This document shows positions 32,149 to 45,300 of a DNA stretch of 64,000 nucleotides, piece after piece. The DNA is from Rallus limicola (lineage: Eukaryota > Chordata > Aves > Gruiformes > Rallidae), in contig JAKCOZ010000003.1 in the NCBI GenBank assembly GCA_022605955.1, positions 10,053,331 through 10,117,330 of the forward strand. The letters run 5' to 3'. The notes beneath the pieces were generated by a model that saw nothing but the letters and a program-made list of their open reading frames with translations, was not told the origin of the DNA and did not search any database. Position numbers and translations under genes: made by a program. Numbering within the stretch: position 1 is the stretch's first letter; each line of letters starts with the position of its first letter.

Positions 32149-35100
32149 TGAATGCATAAAATCAACCTGCTTAAAGACTTTGTGAATGCATATCATATTC
32201 TTCTTCCAAAAGACCTTGTACTGAATGCTGTTGTGTTCATTTCCTTGAAAGGGAGTCAGACCCGCATGCCTGGGGTTTTTCTGCAATTGGGTTTGAAAAT
32301 GCAGAGCAGGAAAACTGGAGCAAATGGCTTCACAGCAGTGCAGAGACTGTTCCTTCTATACAGAGAAGAATGGCATTCCCTTCTCCATCCCTGTGCGGAT
32401 GCACCCCCAAAAGAGCTGAGAAAGATAATAGATCCTGAGGCTGGTTACTCCCAAATATTGCCTGCACTGACCTCCTAAATGTCAGCATGACATCCCTGCT
32501 CTGCCAATCTCAGTGCAAAAAAAATTGGTCTAAATTCTCTTGTGGCAAAATTTTTGTCAATGAGAGTAATGATTTTGAGATTAATTGGCTTACAGATACA
32601 ACTAAACTGATTCAGCAGATTAATACTGGAAAGGACAGTCTTGTTAAGTCTTGCACTGAAATGAATCAGGAGTGTGCACATTTGTTATAGAGCATGGGAT
32701 AAAATTATTCTGCATATATCATTGTGAATAATTAAAATAATGTTGTCTGTCAAACAAGAAGTTTATTTCTACTCCAGGGTATCTCCCAGGAGTAATTTTA
32801 TACTGACCATGGTGGACTACTGTAAAAACACAACTGGGAAATATACTTCTTGATTCTGGTTTTTCACTCCAGTTGCAACCAAAATGCCTCTGCAAATATC
32901 CATGTAACCTGAGGTAATAATCTTACTCAATGAAAGTATCTTCTTCAAAACAAGCTCTGCTGTTGCCCTTGACATTTACATTGTGAAGGAAAGGCTGAAA
33001 CAGGCTATATTTAGCAGCTTTGTGTCTAGAAATGTCAGATACAGAACTATACAGTGATGGACAACAAGTCCTTGGCTTCTGCAACTGAAATATCATCTGT
33101 GTATTCCATTGGAGCTTCCTAAAACAGCAGTCCTTGTTCAGTTAGAGCATGGTTCTGCCTGCACTGGATTACTGTGGTTATGTTTGGAGAGTGACACTAG
33201 GAGAGCACGACTTATCAACTCTGCCCTCTCTGCACTGCAGCTATCATGTGAAATTGGAAAGCAACCATCACAAATGGATTTAAGGTCTGTAGCAGTAATG
33301 CAAGGACAGAAAAAAACCAAAAGCCAGACTAGAAGTTACCTGTTTAGGAAATCATCAACGGAAATATAGATCAAAAGAAAAAAAAAATATTTTTAAATTG
33401 AAAAATTGCTGGCGATGGTTGTACAGTGTTCTAAACTGCTTCCTAACTACTACAAAACAAACAGGCAAACAAAAGATGTTTGTGTGATAATTGATCCTTG
33501 CCGATTTCCAGTCATTTTATGGAACTGAATTCCACATCTCCATCCCTGTCAGGGAAATGTGCTCATGACCTATTTTTCACCACCTCTGTCCTATTTAAAG
33601 ACCTTGGAAAGAGACCTCCAAGGAGAAATGCAGAAGTGAAAACAAAGTTAAGAGGTTGCTTTGCTCTGCAGAGATTGTCACCTTCTGAAATTCTTCTGTG
33701 GCCTGAGCATCCTTCTCATTAGTCCCTTAATGGCTGGAGGGCTTTTCTCTCTCTTAGTCTCCATGGCCCTTTGCAAAACCTTTGCTTACAAACATGAGAG
33801 TACAGCTATAGCTGGTGCTACCCCCAGGCATACTTCCACCTCACAAGCACAGGTTTAGGCTACAGGCCCTACCAACAGTTCCTCCATCTGGCCCTGTGCA
33901 AACTGCCTGGGGCTGCCATCCACCCCTCTCTGGGACATAACCAGGGCTGTACTTTTCTGACCCCCTGCCAGAAGCAGGCAGCACACCAGGGCCAGGGTAG
34001 AATGAAGCCCCGGATGCACACCACACAGCCAGCTGAGAGCAGGTGGTCACTCCTTACCACCGCTTGCTGAAAAGAAATTACTAGTTTCTGAGATTAGGTG
34101 GGTGGGATTTTGGCTTCCTGAGATGTCATTCCTTTCTTTGAGAAGTTCTGTGGCAGCATGTACCCTGTTGTTAGGGCCTGTGTCTTTTAGATCCTCTCAA
34201 CAGAATGTAAAATAGGCTAGTATGTATATATGCTGTAAGCACCTGGATGAGAAGGCAGCCTGCTGAACCCATCCCCCCAGACAGTGTTGGGTTAGAGCCT
34301 GGCACCACAGGAACACCCCAGCAATTGCTCAAGTAACTTTCCTGTCACATCGTCCTTTCTTTCCAATCCACATAAAACTCAAAACAAACTCCAACTTCAG
34401 GGTTTTTCCTCAGATCAGGCTACAGAGATTCTGGTTTACACAGTTTACGCATCCCTTAAGGTTTTCCTCTACCATGGCAGCCTCTCTCCTCTGGAGCAAC
34501 TCCCTGCAACAGAGCAAGACACTCATGCTTGTTGACTCACACACGTTTTTGGATGTACTTTTTTTCCCTTTCACACTTTGCTGCCTCTTTTTTGTGCCAG
34601 TGTCACCAGCTCACAGGACAGAGAAAGGTGACTGAAGCAGAGCTGACTGCCTTCTCCTCTGCACACTCTGAGGAAGGTACAGAGCATGGGCCTTGCCTGC
34701 AGCATGGCCGAGGGGCAGATGTGAGCTACATGGGGGACACTCTTGGAGATGAGCACAGCAATGACTAAATCATTGTGTTTAGTCCATATGCATTTCAATT
34801 TAGGGCCACCATAAGTAAAATAATTCCTCTGTCACTGGCCCACTGAAGGCATACATGTTTAAGCCTGCACTTGCCTCTGCTCTCTGAACCTGGAGGTGAC
34901 TGGAAATGTCTCCTCCTACCAGAAGGCAGGGCTCAAGCAGCAGAACACAGCAATCTGCCCTCTTCTGTATTACCACCAGCAGTTTAATCCCATGCATCCT
35001 GACGGAAACCTGCTGCTTCATGAACCAGCAAGCTTTGTTGCTTTGCTTTCACAGCACCCTGAGCAGGCTGGAGTAGGTGTCAGTTCAATACCTGCAGCAG

Positions 35101-35189
35101 ATGCACCACCTGACTGTTGGCCTCCTCCATGAGAGATGCTTTCATGGCCTGTGGCAGAGATCACAGAGGAAAGTTCCTTCCTGTTTGGT
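32149..35189. other. Unique stretch, no gene seen
   Basis: About 3 kb without recognisable repeat, exon or RNA gene. Short open frames only. Confidence 0.5.
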
Positions 35190-35420
35190 TTCCCACAGCC
35201 ACTCGCTCAGCACCCCCACCTCCCTGGTGAGATAAGGAGAACTGAAAAAAAAAGAAAAGAAAAAAAAAGTCAAACACACAGGTTGAGAAAAAGACAGTTT
35301 AATAGTATAGAAAAGGAAGAGAAAGTAGTAGCAGTAGTAGCAGCAGCAGTAGCAGTAGTGGTAATAATAGTAATGGCATACGCGTAGTGAATGATGCATG
35401 GTGCAGTTACTCACCAAATC
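35190..35420 (-). mobile_element. ERVL-type LTR fragment, minus strand
   Basis: CACAGCCACTCGCTCAGCAC, then a GA-rich stretch, GACAGTTTAATAGTATAG and a run of AGC/AGT triplets, ending near GCATGGTGCAGTTACTCACC. This is the same order seen in the fuller LTR at 36963-37551. Only the R-U5 side is present and the ends are ragged. Confidence 0.75.
35325..35375 (+). repeat. Imperfect AGC/AGT trinucleotide tract
   Basis: AGTAGTAGCAGTAGTAGCAG and following triplets, degenerating into AAT triplets. It lies inside the LTR fragment and probably grew from an LTR-internal simple repeat; a related AAT tract is at about 37170-37200 in the neighbouring LTR. Confidence 0.85.
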
Positions 35421-35424
35421 TCAG

Positions 35425-36962
35425 TGCCTCGCCCCCTGGAAACATAGTGGGAATGCATTTGGAGATATATGATCACATATTTAGCGACCATGCTGCCCCA
35501 TCCCACCCTTCACCAATCAGCTTACAGATCAACACTACTGACAGCAGAATGCACAGGCAGGTTAGCAGAGAGCCAGCTGAGGCAGGACCCAGATTTCTGA
35601 CATGAAATGATGCTCCACCTGGCAACCTCGTGAGAGTGGAAGCTCCAAGTGAATTAATTTACCCATCTTGCACAGATGAGGAACAGAGCTTGTGCGGGAC
35701 TTGACTCTCAAGGTCAGGGGGACCGACCTACCTCCAGTTCAGCATCTATTACGTGTTAGTAGCTTCTACAGTTCTCCATCTGGCAGACACACAGCTGTTT
35801 TGCAAAGCACCACAGCTGAGCAACATGTACGTTTTGCCCGCTCACTAGCAGTAAAATCAAATTAACAACTGAGAAGGAACATTAATTTAGCTTTTTCAAA
35901 ATAAGGCTTTTGCTGGAAGCCACAACAATCACCAGTTCAAATCCCCAGCTTTTAACAGGTAGAATTCCTGCCTGAAGAGATTGATCTGTCCAAACCAGCT
36001 TGCTTGCTTTTTTCTTTTAAAATGGTATTAAAGTCATTTCTCACTTTTCCCTTAAAAGTAATTAAATGTTATTGCTTGTCAATCTTATTTAAGACTTTTT
36101 TTCACTGTCTCCTTGCCTACCACATCTCTCTGTGTCACTCTTTTCCTTTAGGTCTCAATTATTCTCAAGTATTATGTCATTAGAATTATTACTTATGCAC
36201 CAATAGCAGCACAGATAATTTAAGTCTTGCTTTCTCCTATTTATCGTCTGAACTATCACATTAAATAAATAAATAAATAAATAAAGACCTACAGAGACCT
36301 CATCTTCTTGACCCTTCTTGTTGCTCTCATTGGTTTATGAGTGCAGACATTTATAAACAACAGATTTCATGAGCTCATGAAACCTGATGTGATGTTAGGT
36401 GTATTTCCACATTGGAAAAGAAAACTTTTCAGGACAGGGAGAAGCTTCCTTATGGACTGTATGAAAGGACATGGTGAGCCTGTCCTTACAGAAGCAGGCA
36501 GTCTGAATCCAGTACATGGCACACACAAGGTTTTGGTAATTGCTACCCTGTGCTGTAGCAGTGATGGCCTGTTTCTGCACTAGATGTCTGCTGTAAGCTG
36601 TGAACCAGGAGCTCTGCTCTTGCACACACCTGGGGCTTGAAGTGTTTTGTCACATCACTTCTCTTTGGGTACCTCTCAGTAAGACTTATTAACATTTTCT
36701 TTGGATACATGAGACATAAGAAACACCTCTATTTCTTGACTGGGTAGTGAGAAAAACACAGCCCCTCCCAAAGCAAAAATGTGCCTTCACAAATGATCTT
36801 TCCATGGACACCCCCCCTCCCCTAGCATTACCACTGTGCAGAGAACTGTGCTGTGTAGTAATACAACTCTCCTCTACTTCCCTTCCTCCGCTTTTCTATT
36901 AGCTTCTATTCTTTGCATTACAGGAGTCTGCAAAAGTGCAGCCTAGATCAGGATGGTGGTTT
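35425..36962. other. Unique stretch between two LTR pieces
   Basis: No gene seen. Holds the (TAAA)6 microsatellite listed separately. Confidence 0.5.
36262..36285 (+). repeat. (TAAA)6 microsatellite
   Basis: Six perfect TAAA units. Confidence 0.95.
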
Positions 36963-37551
36963 TGTTGTGGTTTAATCCCAGCTGGCAACTAAGCACCACA
37001 CAGCCACTCGCTCACCACCCCCATCTCCCCAGTGAGAAGAGGAGGAGAATTGGGGGGGAAAAAAAGAGGAAAAAAAAAGTAAAATTCATGGGTTGAGATA
37101 AAAACAGCTTAAAACCATTTAATAGTAGAGAAAATGAAGATAAAGCAGTAGTCACACAAGCAGCAGTAGTTGTAGTAATAATAATAATATTAATAATAAT
37201 GGCATATATAAAATGAATGATGCACAGTGCAGTTACTCACCACCTCCTGACCAGCCCATCCCCAAGCAGTGATCCTCCCCATGGCTAACTCCTCCAGGTT
37301 TTATACTGAGCATGACATCATACGGTATGGAGTATACCTTTGGCCAGTTTGGGTCAGCAGTCCTGGATATACTTCCTCCCAGCTTCAGCAGGTAGAGCAT
37401 GGAAAGCTGAAAAGTCCTTGACTTAAACATTGCTCAGCAGCAACCAAAACATCTGTGTATTATCAGCATTAGTCTCATCTAAAATCCAAAATACAGCACT
37501 GTACCAGCCACTGGGAAGAAAGTTAACTCTATCCCAGTCAAACCCAGGACA
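36963..37551 (-). mobile_element. Solo ERVL-type LTR, minus strand
   Basis: On the minus strand it starts TGTCCTGGGTTTGACTGGG, continues with ATAGAGTTAACTTTCTTCCC and GTGGCTGGTACAGTGCTG, and ends GGGATTAAACCACAACA. It is 589 bp with TG...CA ends. GGTGG occurs close to both ends (36955-36959 and 37553-37557) but not directly against them, so the target duplication is uncertain. Confidence 0.85.
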
Positions 37552-37557
37552 GGGTGG

Positions 37558-40500
37558 CATAAAAACAGCTAACTAGCAACTGACTAGTCTCTACCCTCAG
37601 AATCTCAAACTCATGGTAGAAGAAATATTTTTACACAACAGAGTGAAGGATGTATGAGATAAAACTAAGAGACAAAAGCAAGAAGGTGTTTAGTCCACTT
37701 CCCTGGGTAGACCCACCCAGCAACCATGCAGTTTCCTTCACTGGCACAGGTGGAAGAGAGTAGGAACAATGGACCAGCAGCAAAACCGTGTTTCCTGGAG
37801 GCAACACCAGATCACTCAGGTCTGTGGCTACGGCCAAGCAGTCCTGCATTGCACAGCCCACTCTCTTAGGCAATGAGTTTTCTCACATAAAAAAAGAACG
37901 TGAATTCTGCCTGATGTGTGGGCAGCGTGGCACAGCAAACCTGTGCAACCTTTGGTCAGCACAAACGAAGCACCAGCAGGACCAGAACTATGCAATTCAG
38001 GGGAGAACAGCCCGTGTGATTCTGCAGGCTCCCACAGGGCTGTAAATGGAGTGCCTGTTGCCACAAAGAGCACACTGGGTTCCCTCTCTACCGTCACTGT
38101 GATATCTTACACATAAATCCTCTGTTAAAGCCTCTCGGGGCTCTTGGGTGTTAACACAGCACTCACCAATACAAAGAAAGATCAGTATGCACACCTCTGA
38201 AGATTTTGTCCTTAAAAAACAATAAGAAGGAAATTTGCAGTCCAAGTGAAAAACAAAAACGCAAAAAGGACTTATTTGTGGAAATCTTGCTGCCTGCTGG
38301 GACAGCTTATCAGTGGTCACTCCATCCAGGACCTCCTCTATGGGTCTTGAACACAGAATGCTGCAACCAAGCCCTGACCTTTGTCTAAAGTCATTTATGC
38401 TCTCAGGTGTTGAACCAGCCCTATTCCTACTTCCAAAATGCAGCCCTCTGGATTGCAGAAAATGGGGGGGGAGGGGTGTGGAGAGGGGGGATTATATCAC
38501 ATGCCTGCTGCAAAATTACACTTCTGTCCCGAGTCTCACCACACTGTATGTCAATGTAGCACTAGACATCTGTTGCTGGGCTTGCTGCAAAGTCCAGCAG
38601 GTCCCAGTGCAAAACCAAAGTTGTGAAAGATGAAATTATGGAGCTATAATAATTTTATTTTCTGGATCCTGCATCATTCTGTTTCTTCAGGACCAATGGG
38701 GAGAGCAGTCTTTTCAGGTAACCTACTGTTCCTGTGAAGGTGCCCATCCTTTAAAGCCTGGGAGGAAAACTGATTTTGCACCATTTAATTTCCTTCCTCT
38801 CCATCCCTTCCAGTTCTCCATCTAAACCAAAACAATTCAGAAGAAATAAACAGTGTGTATGCTGCACACAGAAAATATACAGAGTGTCTGTGCACAGCCC
38901 TAGGATGAAATCAGTCATTTATGAAGTGAAAGCTTGGTCAACTGCTGGACAGGTGTCTTTCCATCTTCTTGAGTGGGTTTTTTTCAATGAGGTAGAAATT
39001 ATTAGTGAATTATACTATTGGCGTGTATGAGAAGAGAGCAGTAAATGCCCCAAGGACTTCCCAGAGCATCACACGGATTCCTTATGAGGATGTGGTTCAG
39101 GGGCAAGTTTCACAGGTGGAAGAGAATCAGATGAAATTCATGAGGATCTAGCACTTTTCTGAACACACTCACATGAATTGCCTGTAGAAAATTATTTCTT
39201 TCTTCACACTTCCCTCCATTTTAGTAGCCTTTCCTCAAGATTTACAGTTGCATAAACAAGTTCACCTCTTCCACTGACCTCATCCTTCCAATTCCTCTCC
39301 AGCTGCTCACTTTAGTACCATGTAATTATCTCCCCAAAATATAAATAGATAAACAGTACAGAGAGGCATGCAGAGAAGCCATTTTGAAGTATTGTCTGAA
39401 CCGGTTAGTGTTCTGCAAAACTCTTCTGTAATGAAAGACATTCAATAACATTGCAATGCAGAGAAGAAGAGATCAATCAAGCTACTTAAAGTCTCTCCTT
39501 TCCTTCCTACTGTGCCAATATGCCTTTTCAGACAGAACATTCTGGACCCTGTATTACGGATCTTTGGATTTGGGGTTTGTTTGTTTATTTTTCTGTAAAT
39601 TTGTCCAGAAACAAAGGTGTCATGGTGAACAAAGGTTCTTATGTGAGGCTAGCTAAGGGACAGACAGGACTGACCATGGAGGAGATAAATCTCAAAGTTT
39701 TGGGGGAATAAGCCCATCCCAAAGATGGAAAAAGTGGCCATAAAAACGACCCAGCCATGATCGTCTCCTCTAGTTTGTAAAACCCTATCCCTCCTATCAG
39801 TTCAGAAAGCTCAAGAGAGCATATTTTCAAAGACACACCCCAAAACGAAAGGGTAGGTAGAAATTGGAAGGAAAAAAAAAAGAGATCTTACAACTCTTGA
39901 AATGCATTTTAGTTCAGAGGTGCAGGGTGCTCTTCAGATGCTGCTTGAATAGTGGCTAATTTACAGCCAAGGCTGCAACCAATGTCTGCCACCTGGGATG
40001 TTTAATTCTGCTGGGAATCTGAGGAACAAGAAAAGCCTTGCTAGTCTCAACATGCCTCTATTATGTTTTCCTTTTGAATCTTTGTGCTATAACATCTGTA
40101 ACCTGTGTGCTACCTCTTATTTCCTAATAAAGGTGGGTAATGGCACTGTAGAAACAGCACTGACATCAGCCTTACAAAATATCAAACACAAAGGTGTTGT
40201 TGACACCATGTTATTGTGATGTATTTTAATGATTACTTGAAAAATGCAGTGCTTCTCTCTGACAACTGAGTTTTCAGTGGTATTGCTCCACTGCAGAACT
40301 GCTCAGCCCTCTTCCTTCTTAAGGGCAGTGGAAAGAACAGTACAAGAAAAATGCATTTCATTTTGCTGTGCAAGTGAGTTTCTAAAGTGATTCTTTTATC
40401 CTGAAATTAAAAACAAACAGTTAAAAAGAGAAAATGCTCATCTTGCAGTCTCAGGACAAGCAAACTTATCAAAAGAACAATTTTATAGAAGTTGTTATCC

Positions 40501-40920
40501 TGGCTCTGACCTCAGGCATGTTTAGACCAATATACTGCTCAATACTGTAGACTTCAGACAAACGCTAATAAACAAACTTCTAACATACACTGTGATAAAA
40601 TACTTTGCCACCAAATGAAGGCTTTTTTAACCCTAGCCAGTTAAATTTAACTCACTCCCTACACTTCAGAACTTTCTAGAGAGCAGCTGCCCAAAATTTG
40701 TCAATGTGACAACAAAAAAAATATCTAACTATTCAGAAAACCCTGCCTTTGTGAATTCACAATCTTGCCTTTATTATTTAACATTCAAAAAGAAACTTTT
40801 CTGCTCACTTAAATATCTTGTCTCCAATTCCGTGGAATACCTCGTATGTCCAGATTCCCTTTGGGAGACAAAAAAGGGAAATGTTAGTAGTGAGAATGTT
40901 TGTACCTTCTCCTGTGTTAT
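37558..40920. other. Unique stretch, no gene seen
   Basis: About 3.4 kb without recognisable exon or repeat. Contains a short G-run near 38463-38480. Confidence 0.5.
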
Positions 40921-41693
40921 TCACAGAATCACAGAACAATCAGGGATGGAAGGGACCTCGAAAGATCATGTAGTCCAACTCCGCTGCCAGAGCAGGATCA
41001 CCTAGATTAGGTCACATAGGAACACATTCAGGTGGGTTTTGAATGTCTCCAGAGAAGGAGACTCTACAACCTCTCTGGGCAACCTGTTCCAGTGCTCTGT
41101 CACCCTCATCATGAAGAAGTTTTTTCCTTATGTTCACTATGTTCACATGGAATTTCCTATGCTCTATTTTGCACCCATTGCCCATTGTCCTATCACTGGC
41201 CATCACTGAGAAGAGACTGGCTCTGTCCTCCTTGACTCTCGCCTTTTACATATTTACAGGCATTAATGAGGTTACCTGTCAGTCTCCTCTTCTCCAAGCT
41301 AAACAGGCCCAGCTCCCTAAGCCTTTCCTCATAAGGAAGTTGTTCCACTCCCTTTATCCTCTTCCCGGCCCTGCTCTGGACTCTTTCAACGAGTTCTATG
41401 TCCTTCTTGAACTGCAGGCCCAGAACTAGACACAATATTCCAGATGTGGTCTCACCAGGGCAGAGTGGAGGGGGAGGACAACCTCTCTCAACCTACCAAC
41501 CACAGTCTTTCTAATACCCCCCACAATGCCATTGGCCTTCTTGGCCATGAGGGCACATTGCTGGCTCATGGTCACCCTGCTGTCCACCAGGGCACCACAG
41601 TCTCTTTCTTCTATGCTGCTCTCCAACAGATCTATCCCCAACCTATACTGGTACCTGGGGTTGTTCTTCCCTAGATGCAAGATTCTAGCAGAT
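40921..41693 (-). mobile_element. CR1 LINE, 3' segment, minus strand (split copy)
   Basis: The left end is the complement of the CR1 tail (TCACAGAATCACAGAACAAT). It continues through TGTAGTCCAACTCCGCTGCC, TCTCTGGGCAACCTGTTCCA and GTTCACATGGAATTTCC. On the minus strand it still encodes recognisable ORF2 C-terminal sequence (for example [20 protein letters not shown] and [18 protein letters not shown]). It is interrupted at 41693/41694 by an LTR-like insertion and resumes at 42227. Confidence 0.93.
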
Positions 41694-42226
41694 TGATAAA
41701 AGAATTCATGCAACTTCCAAGCTCGTGCACGCTTGTCTCAAATATCAACATCAAGTCGCAAGGTCACCAATTTGTTGCGATTGAGAGACAGGACACAGCT
41801 TGATGCAAGCCATCATCCATTTATTGTATAACATCACAAGTTTATATACTCTACAAAGCCCACGTGTGCCTTAGTTTCATTTGTGCATAAAAAGCCGTTC
41901 TATATTAGTCGTTTGCTGATTGGTTTAGAAACACTTATGAACATTGTTAGAAAAAAGCAGCTTAAGCCGAGTAGCACAACCTATGTACACATTCTGGTTT
42001 TGTTTTTTGCGACTTCTCTTGGTCCTCCTTCAAGGCTAACCAGTTCCCCCTATCCTGGTCTGGTGTCAGGATGTCTAGCCTTCCCGTAATCGTTCATCCC
42101 ATATCAGCTAGCTCCTGTGTTGTTGTAACTTCCCAGGGCTTGAAGCTGACGAACTTCAGCACATCTCTCTCCGACAGCTGCAAAGCACTGGAGGTTGTAA
42201 TTAACTCTTTTAGGTCCTGTCCTACA
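41694..42226 (-). mobile_element. LTR-like insertion inside CR1, minus strand, with internal tRNA-Trp-like primer-site motif
   Basis: Read on the minus strand this starts TGTAGGACAGGACC and ends CTTTTATCA, and it separates two halves of one CR1 copy almost exactly (flanks GAT and GACT). It has a TATATAAAC box, then AATAAATGG as a poly(A) signal. Unusually, before the end there is CTCAATCGCAACA followed by TTGGTGACCTTGCGACTTGA. This looks like an LTR end plus a decayed tRNA-Trp-type primer-binding site (about 41752-41773). So it may be a solo LTR, or a 5' LTR plus short leader. Family not identified; the TGGTGACC start recalls alpharetrovirus-like elements. Confidence 0.6.
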
Positions 42227-42385
42227 GACTTGCCCTTGTATTTCATTAGGTTTCTCCCCTCCAAGCTCTCCATCCTATCCAGATCTCACTGGATGGCAAC
42301 CCAGCCTTCTGGGGTGTCAGCCACCCCTCCCAGTTTTGTGTCCTCAGCAAACTTGCTGACAGCACACTCTGTTGACTCCTATTAA
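42227..42385 (-). mobile_element. CR1 LINE, 5' segment of the split copy, minus strand
   Basis: GCTCTCCATCCTATCCAGAT, GGATGGCAACCCAGCCTTCT and TCAGCAAACTTGCTGACAGC are the CR1 phrases expected just upstream of the 40921-41693 segment. It is 5'-truncated near 42385. Confidence 0.85.
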
Positions 42386-45300
42386 GTCGTATTTGTTTCC
42401 TCTAATCAGCTACATGGCTGCAGACTTTTACTGTATCCCCTTCTTAGGCTCCTCAAGAGCCTGTCCACAACTTATTCCCTTCCTCCCATAAACCAACTGG
42501 GAGATTGGAGAGGAAAGAAAGCACCACGCCACCCTTTTTAATACATTGCATCATCCTTAGATTAGCTGGTCTCCAAAATCATGGGATAAAGAGGATTTCT
42601 ATAGCACTTCAAGCCATGCTGCCTCAGGAGGTGCAGGTAAGGAATAGTCCTCATGGGGTTTTTTACACATTCTTCAAGGTTTCTGAAGTTATTAGTGAGA
42701 CAAAGTGTTACAGCTTCACACACATCTCCAGTGAATTTCTGAGGAAGTTGTCTAAAACAATGACAACAAAATGTATTTACACTGACCTACCTATTTGAAC
42801 ATGAATCTTGTGCTTGTTGTTAAAAACCTCCCTGATTTCAAGCCTAGATGTGTCACTGTTCAGAAACAGCCTGCCATCACAATGTTCCCAGGAATATGAA
42901 ATATAAAAATAGCAATAATTCACCAGACTAATCAGGCAACATTTAAGTCAGCAATTTTTCAGCTTTTTGGGGTGTGGGTTCTAACAACAGTGAGGAGGCT
43001 GTGAAATAGATATATTCTGTGATGCTTCATTTAGCACTACCAGTTACGAATGCTGTGTGAAAGACTGTCTGAAATGCACACTCTACACACTTAGGAGATG
43101 TACTCACTTAAACCATTCGAGGCTTAGTTTCCTGGTTGCAGATGCTGGTTTCCACTGTTCTGCAATAAACTGTAAATTACTCCATAGTCCGAGATTTGAT
43201 CTTGAGGAATGGATATATGAATCTGCTCTTTTCTTACTATCTACACGTAATCCACAAATGGGTCTGCTACGGGTGTGGCAAGAAATTTCAGCTGTTTCCT
43301 GGGCAGAGGTTATAGATCCCAGGTGCTTTGCTGCATTTCTGTGAAGCTTCAGAATATGCTTCCTGCTGATATGCTGAATTAATGCTTCTTAGATGGAAAG
43401 CACAAGAGATAAAGACAGAAGTCTGCTAAACTAAAATAATAATTTTCTGCTTGTATTTCCATGAGGCAGGAAATAAGGTGCTGGACATAAGATGCAAGCA
43501 TAAATAGTAAGGTTCTACAGCGTTAGTAAAACACTCTGTTCTTCACAGCTGAAGGGCAAAACACTGGCAACATCTCAAAACTGAGTAAAATTGGAGAGCA
43601 CAGTAAGTGCATCAGGAGTGTATTTTGCCTCTCTCTTTGGTATAAGACAGTGCTCTGTGAAAAGACAGAATGCAGCTTGCTTTTGTTATTGTGGACCCAC
43701 TGTGAGGAATTACTCTTTCATCATGAAGGATACTGCAGGATAGATTTACTTTGTGAAATGGAGTCATTTCATAAAGGCAAGAATTCGACAAAAGTCTGTT
43801 TCCTTCAAATGGTATTACACCATTTTGCACCAGTGGAGAATTTATCCCTCTCTTTTTGCATTAATTTATTTTAAAATAGTTATTCAATATCGTCCCTCCA
43901 AGGAGGTGTTACTCATTCCATCCTCCCTACAGTTATTTTAGCACATCTGTAATCTTCACTTCAGGCAAGGGAAGAGTTCAGTTTGTCTTTTGCTGTCTGG
44001 ACTGTCTGATGGCCACTGGCCCATCACTATGTTGCCCCACAGGTGGGACAGTGCAAGGAGAAAATGAGTGACCATCTGTGACCTCTGTGCTTTGCTGAGG
44101 TTCATTCTTCCCTATATATCTAGTCTTAACTTGCAAGATTCCGTGGGAAGATGAAGAGCTGCATTCAGGTACAGAGCCGACAGCCTTCTCAGCTGAGCTG
44201 GTGTCAGCTGCAGCACAGCATGAAGTAGGGACAAACATTCTTTGTCAATGTGTAGAGCAAACCTGGAAGAGCCTTTGTCTTTTGGCCACAGGTCACAAAT
44301 TGTATTGGAAAGATTTGCCTTACAAAGCCACTGAAGCTAAACTAACCCATCTAAAATACCAGATGCAAGACCAGGTTGTGACTGATGTTACTGGCACAAC
44401 ATCAGGAGGATAAAGCATTTCTAGAACTGACACTAGCTTCCATGTGAACTCAGCTTCTGAGTTGGCCTAATAATTTTGTTCTGTCTATCGTGCTTGTCTT
44501 GGCTGCAGGAGACTGTTGTTCCTCAGACACAACTGTGTACTTGGTTTGACTTTTTTATCATGGACCTGGGGTTAAAAGGTTGTGTATACTGTTTCTCATG
44601 AATGTGCATAGACATCTTCCTGTAGATACTCTGCAATTTGAGAACACACATACCCATATATTTGACAGAGGCAATGCCAGGCTGAGGTCCAAGCACTGGG
44701 GCTGGCTCTACTCCAGTAGAAATGTGTGAGAATCCACCAGGTGAGTTAGGAATAAGCAATGGGATGTTGACACCAGACCTGGGAACAATTAAGACTCATC
44801 CCAACACAAAAAATCTCCTACACTTAAGCAAAACTAGAGCCCCTGTTGCTGAGGAACATTCTTACACCCTTGCAATATCAAAACTAATATACCCAGTTCA
44901 AAACCAGCAACTGTTTGAAGGAACTACACTGACCTGCAGGTACCTGTCAACACTTCTGTTCAAATAAAGCTCAAATTCTTTCTTTTTTTCCTAGCCCTTA
45001 TAAAAGTTTATACCCTTTTTTCCCCATTTTATACCAAAATTACTTCTACATGAAACACTCAGTTGATAACCACAGAATATACAAATATCCATCGCCTCCA
45101 CAACATACAGAGAAAATTAATATTTTGCAAAGCACAGGACTGAGCTCATAGAACATTTCTTCTTAATAATGTACTTTAATATTCAGCCCCTAAACCGCCT
45201 CGGGAGTATGAAAGCTGGGAAATGGTACACCTGGGAATTGTTCGGGGCCAAATACTGCAGTCAGTCACTACAATGTAAAAAGTATGTGCAGATGACCTCT

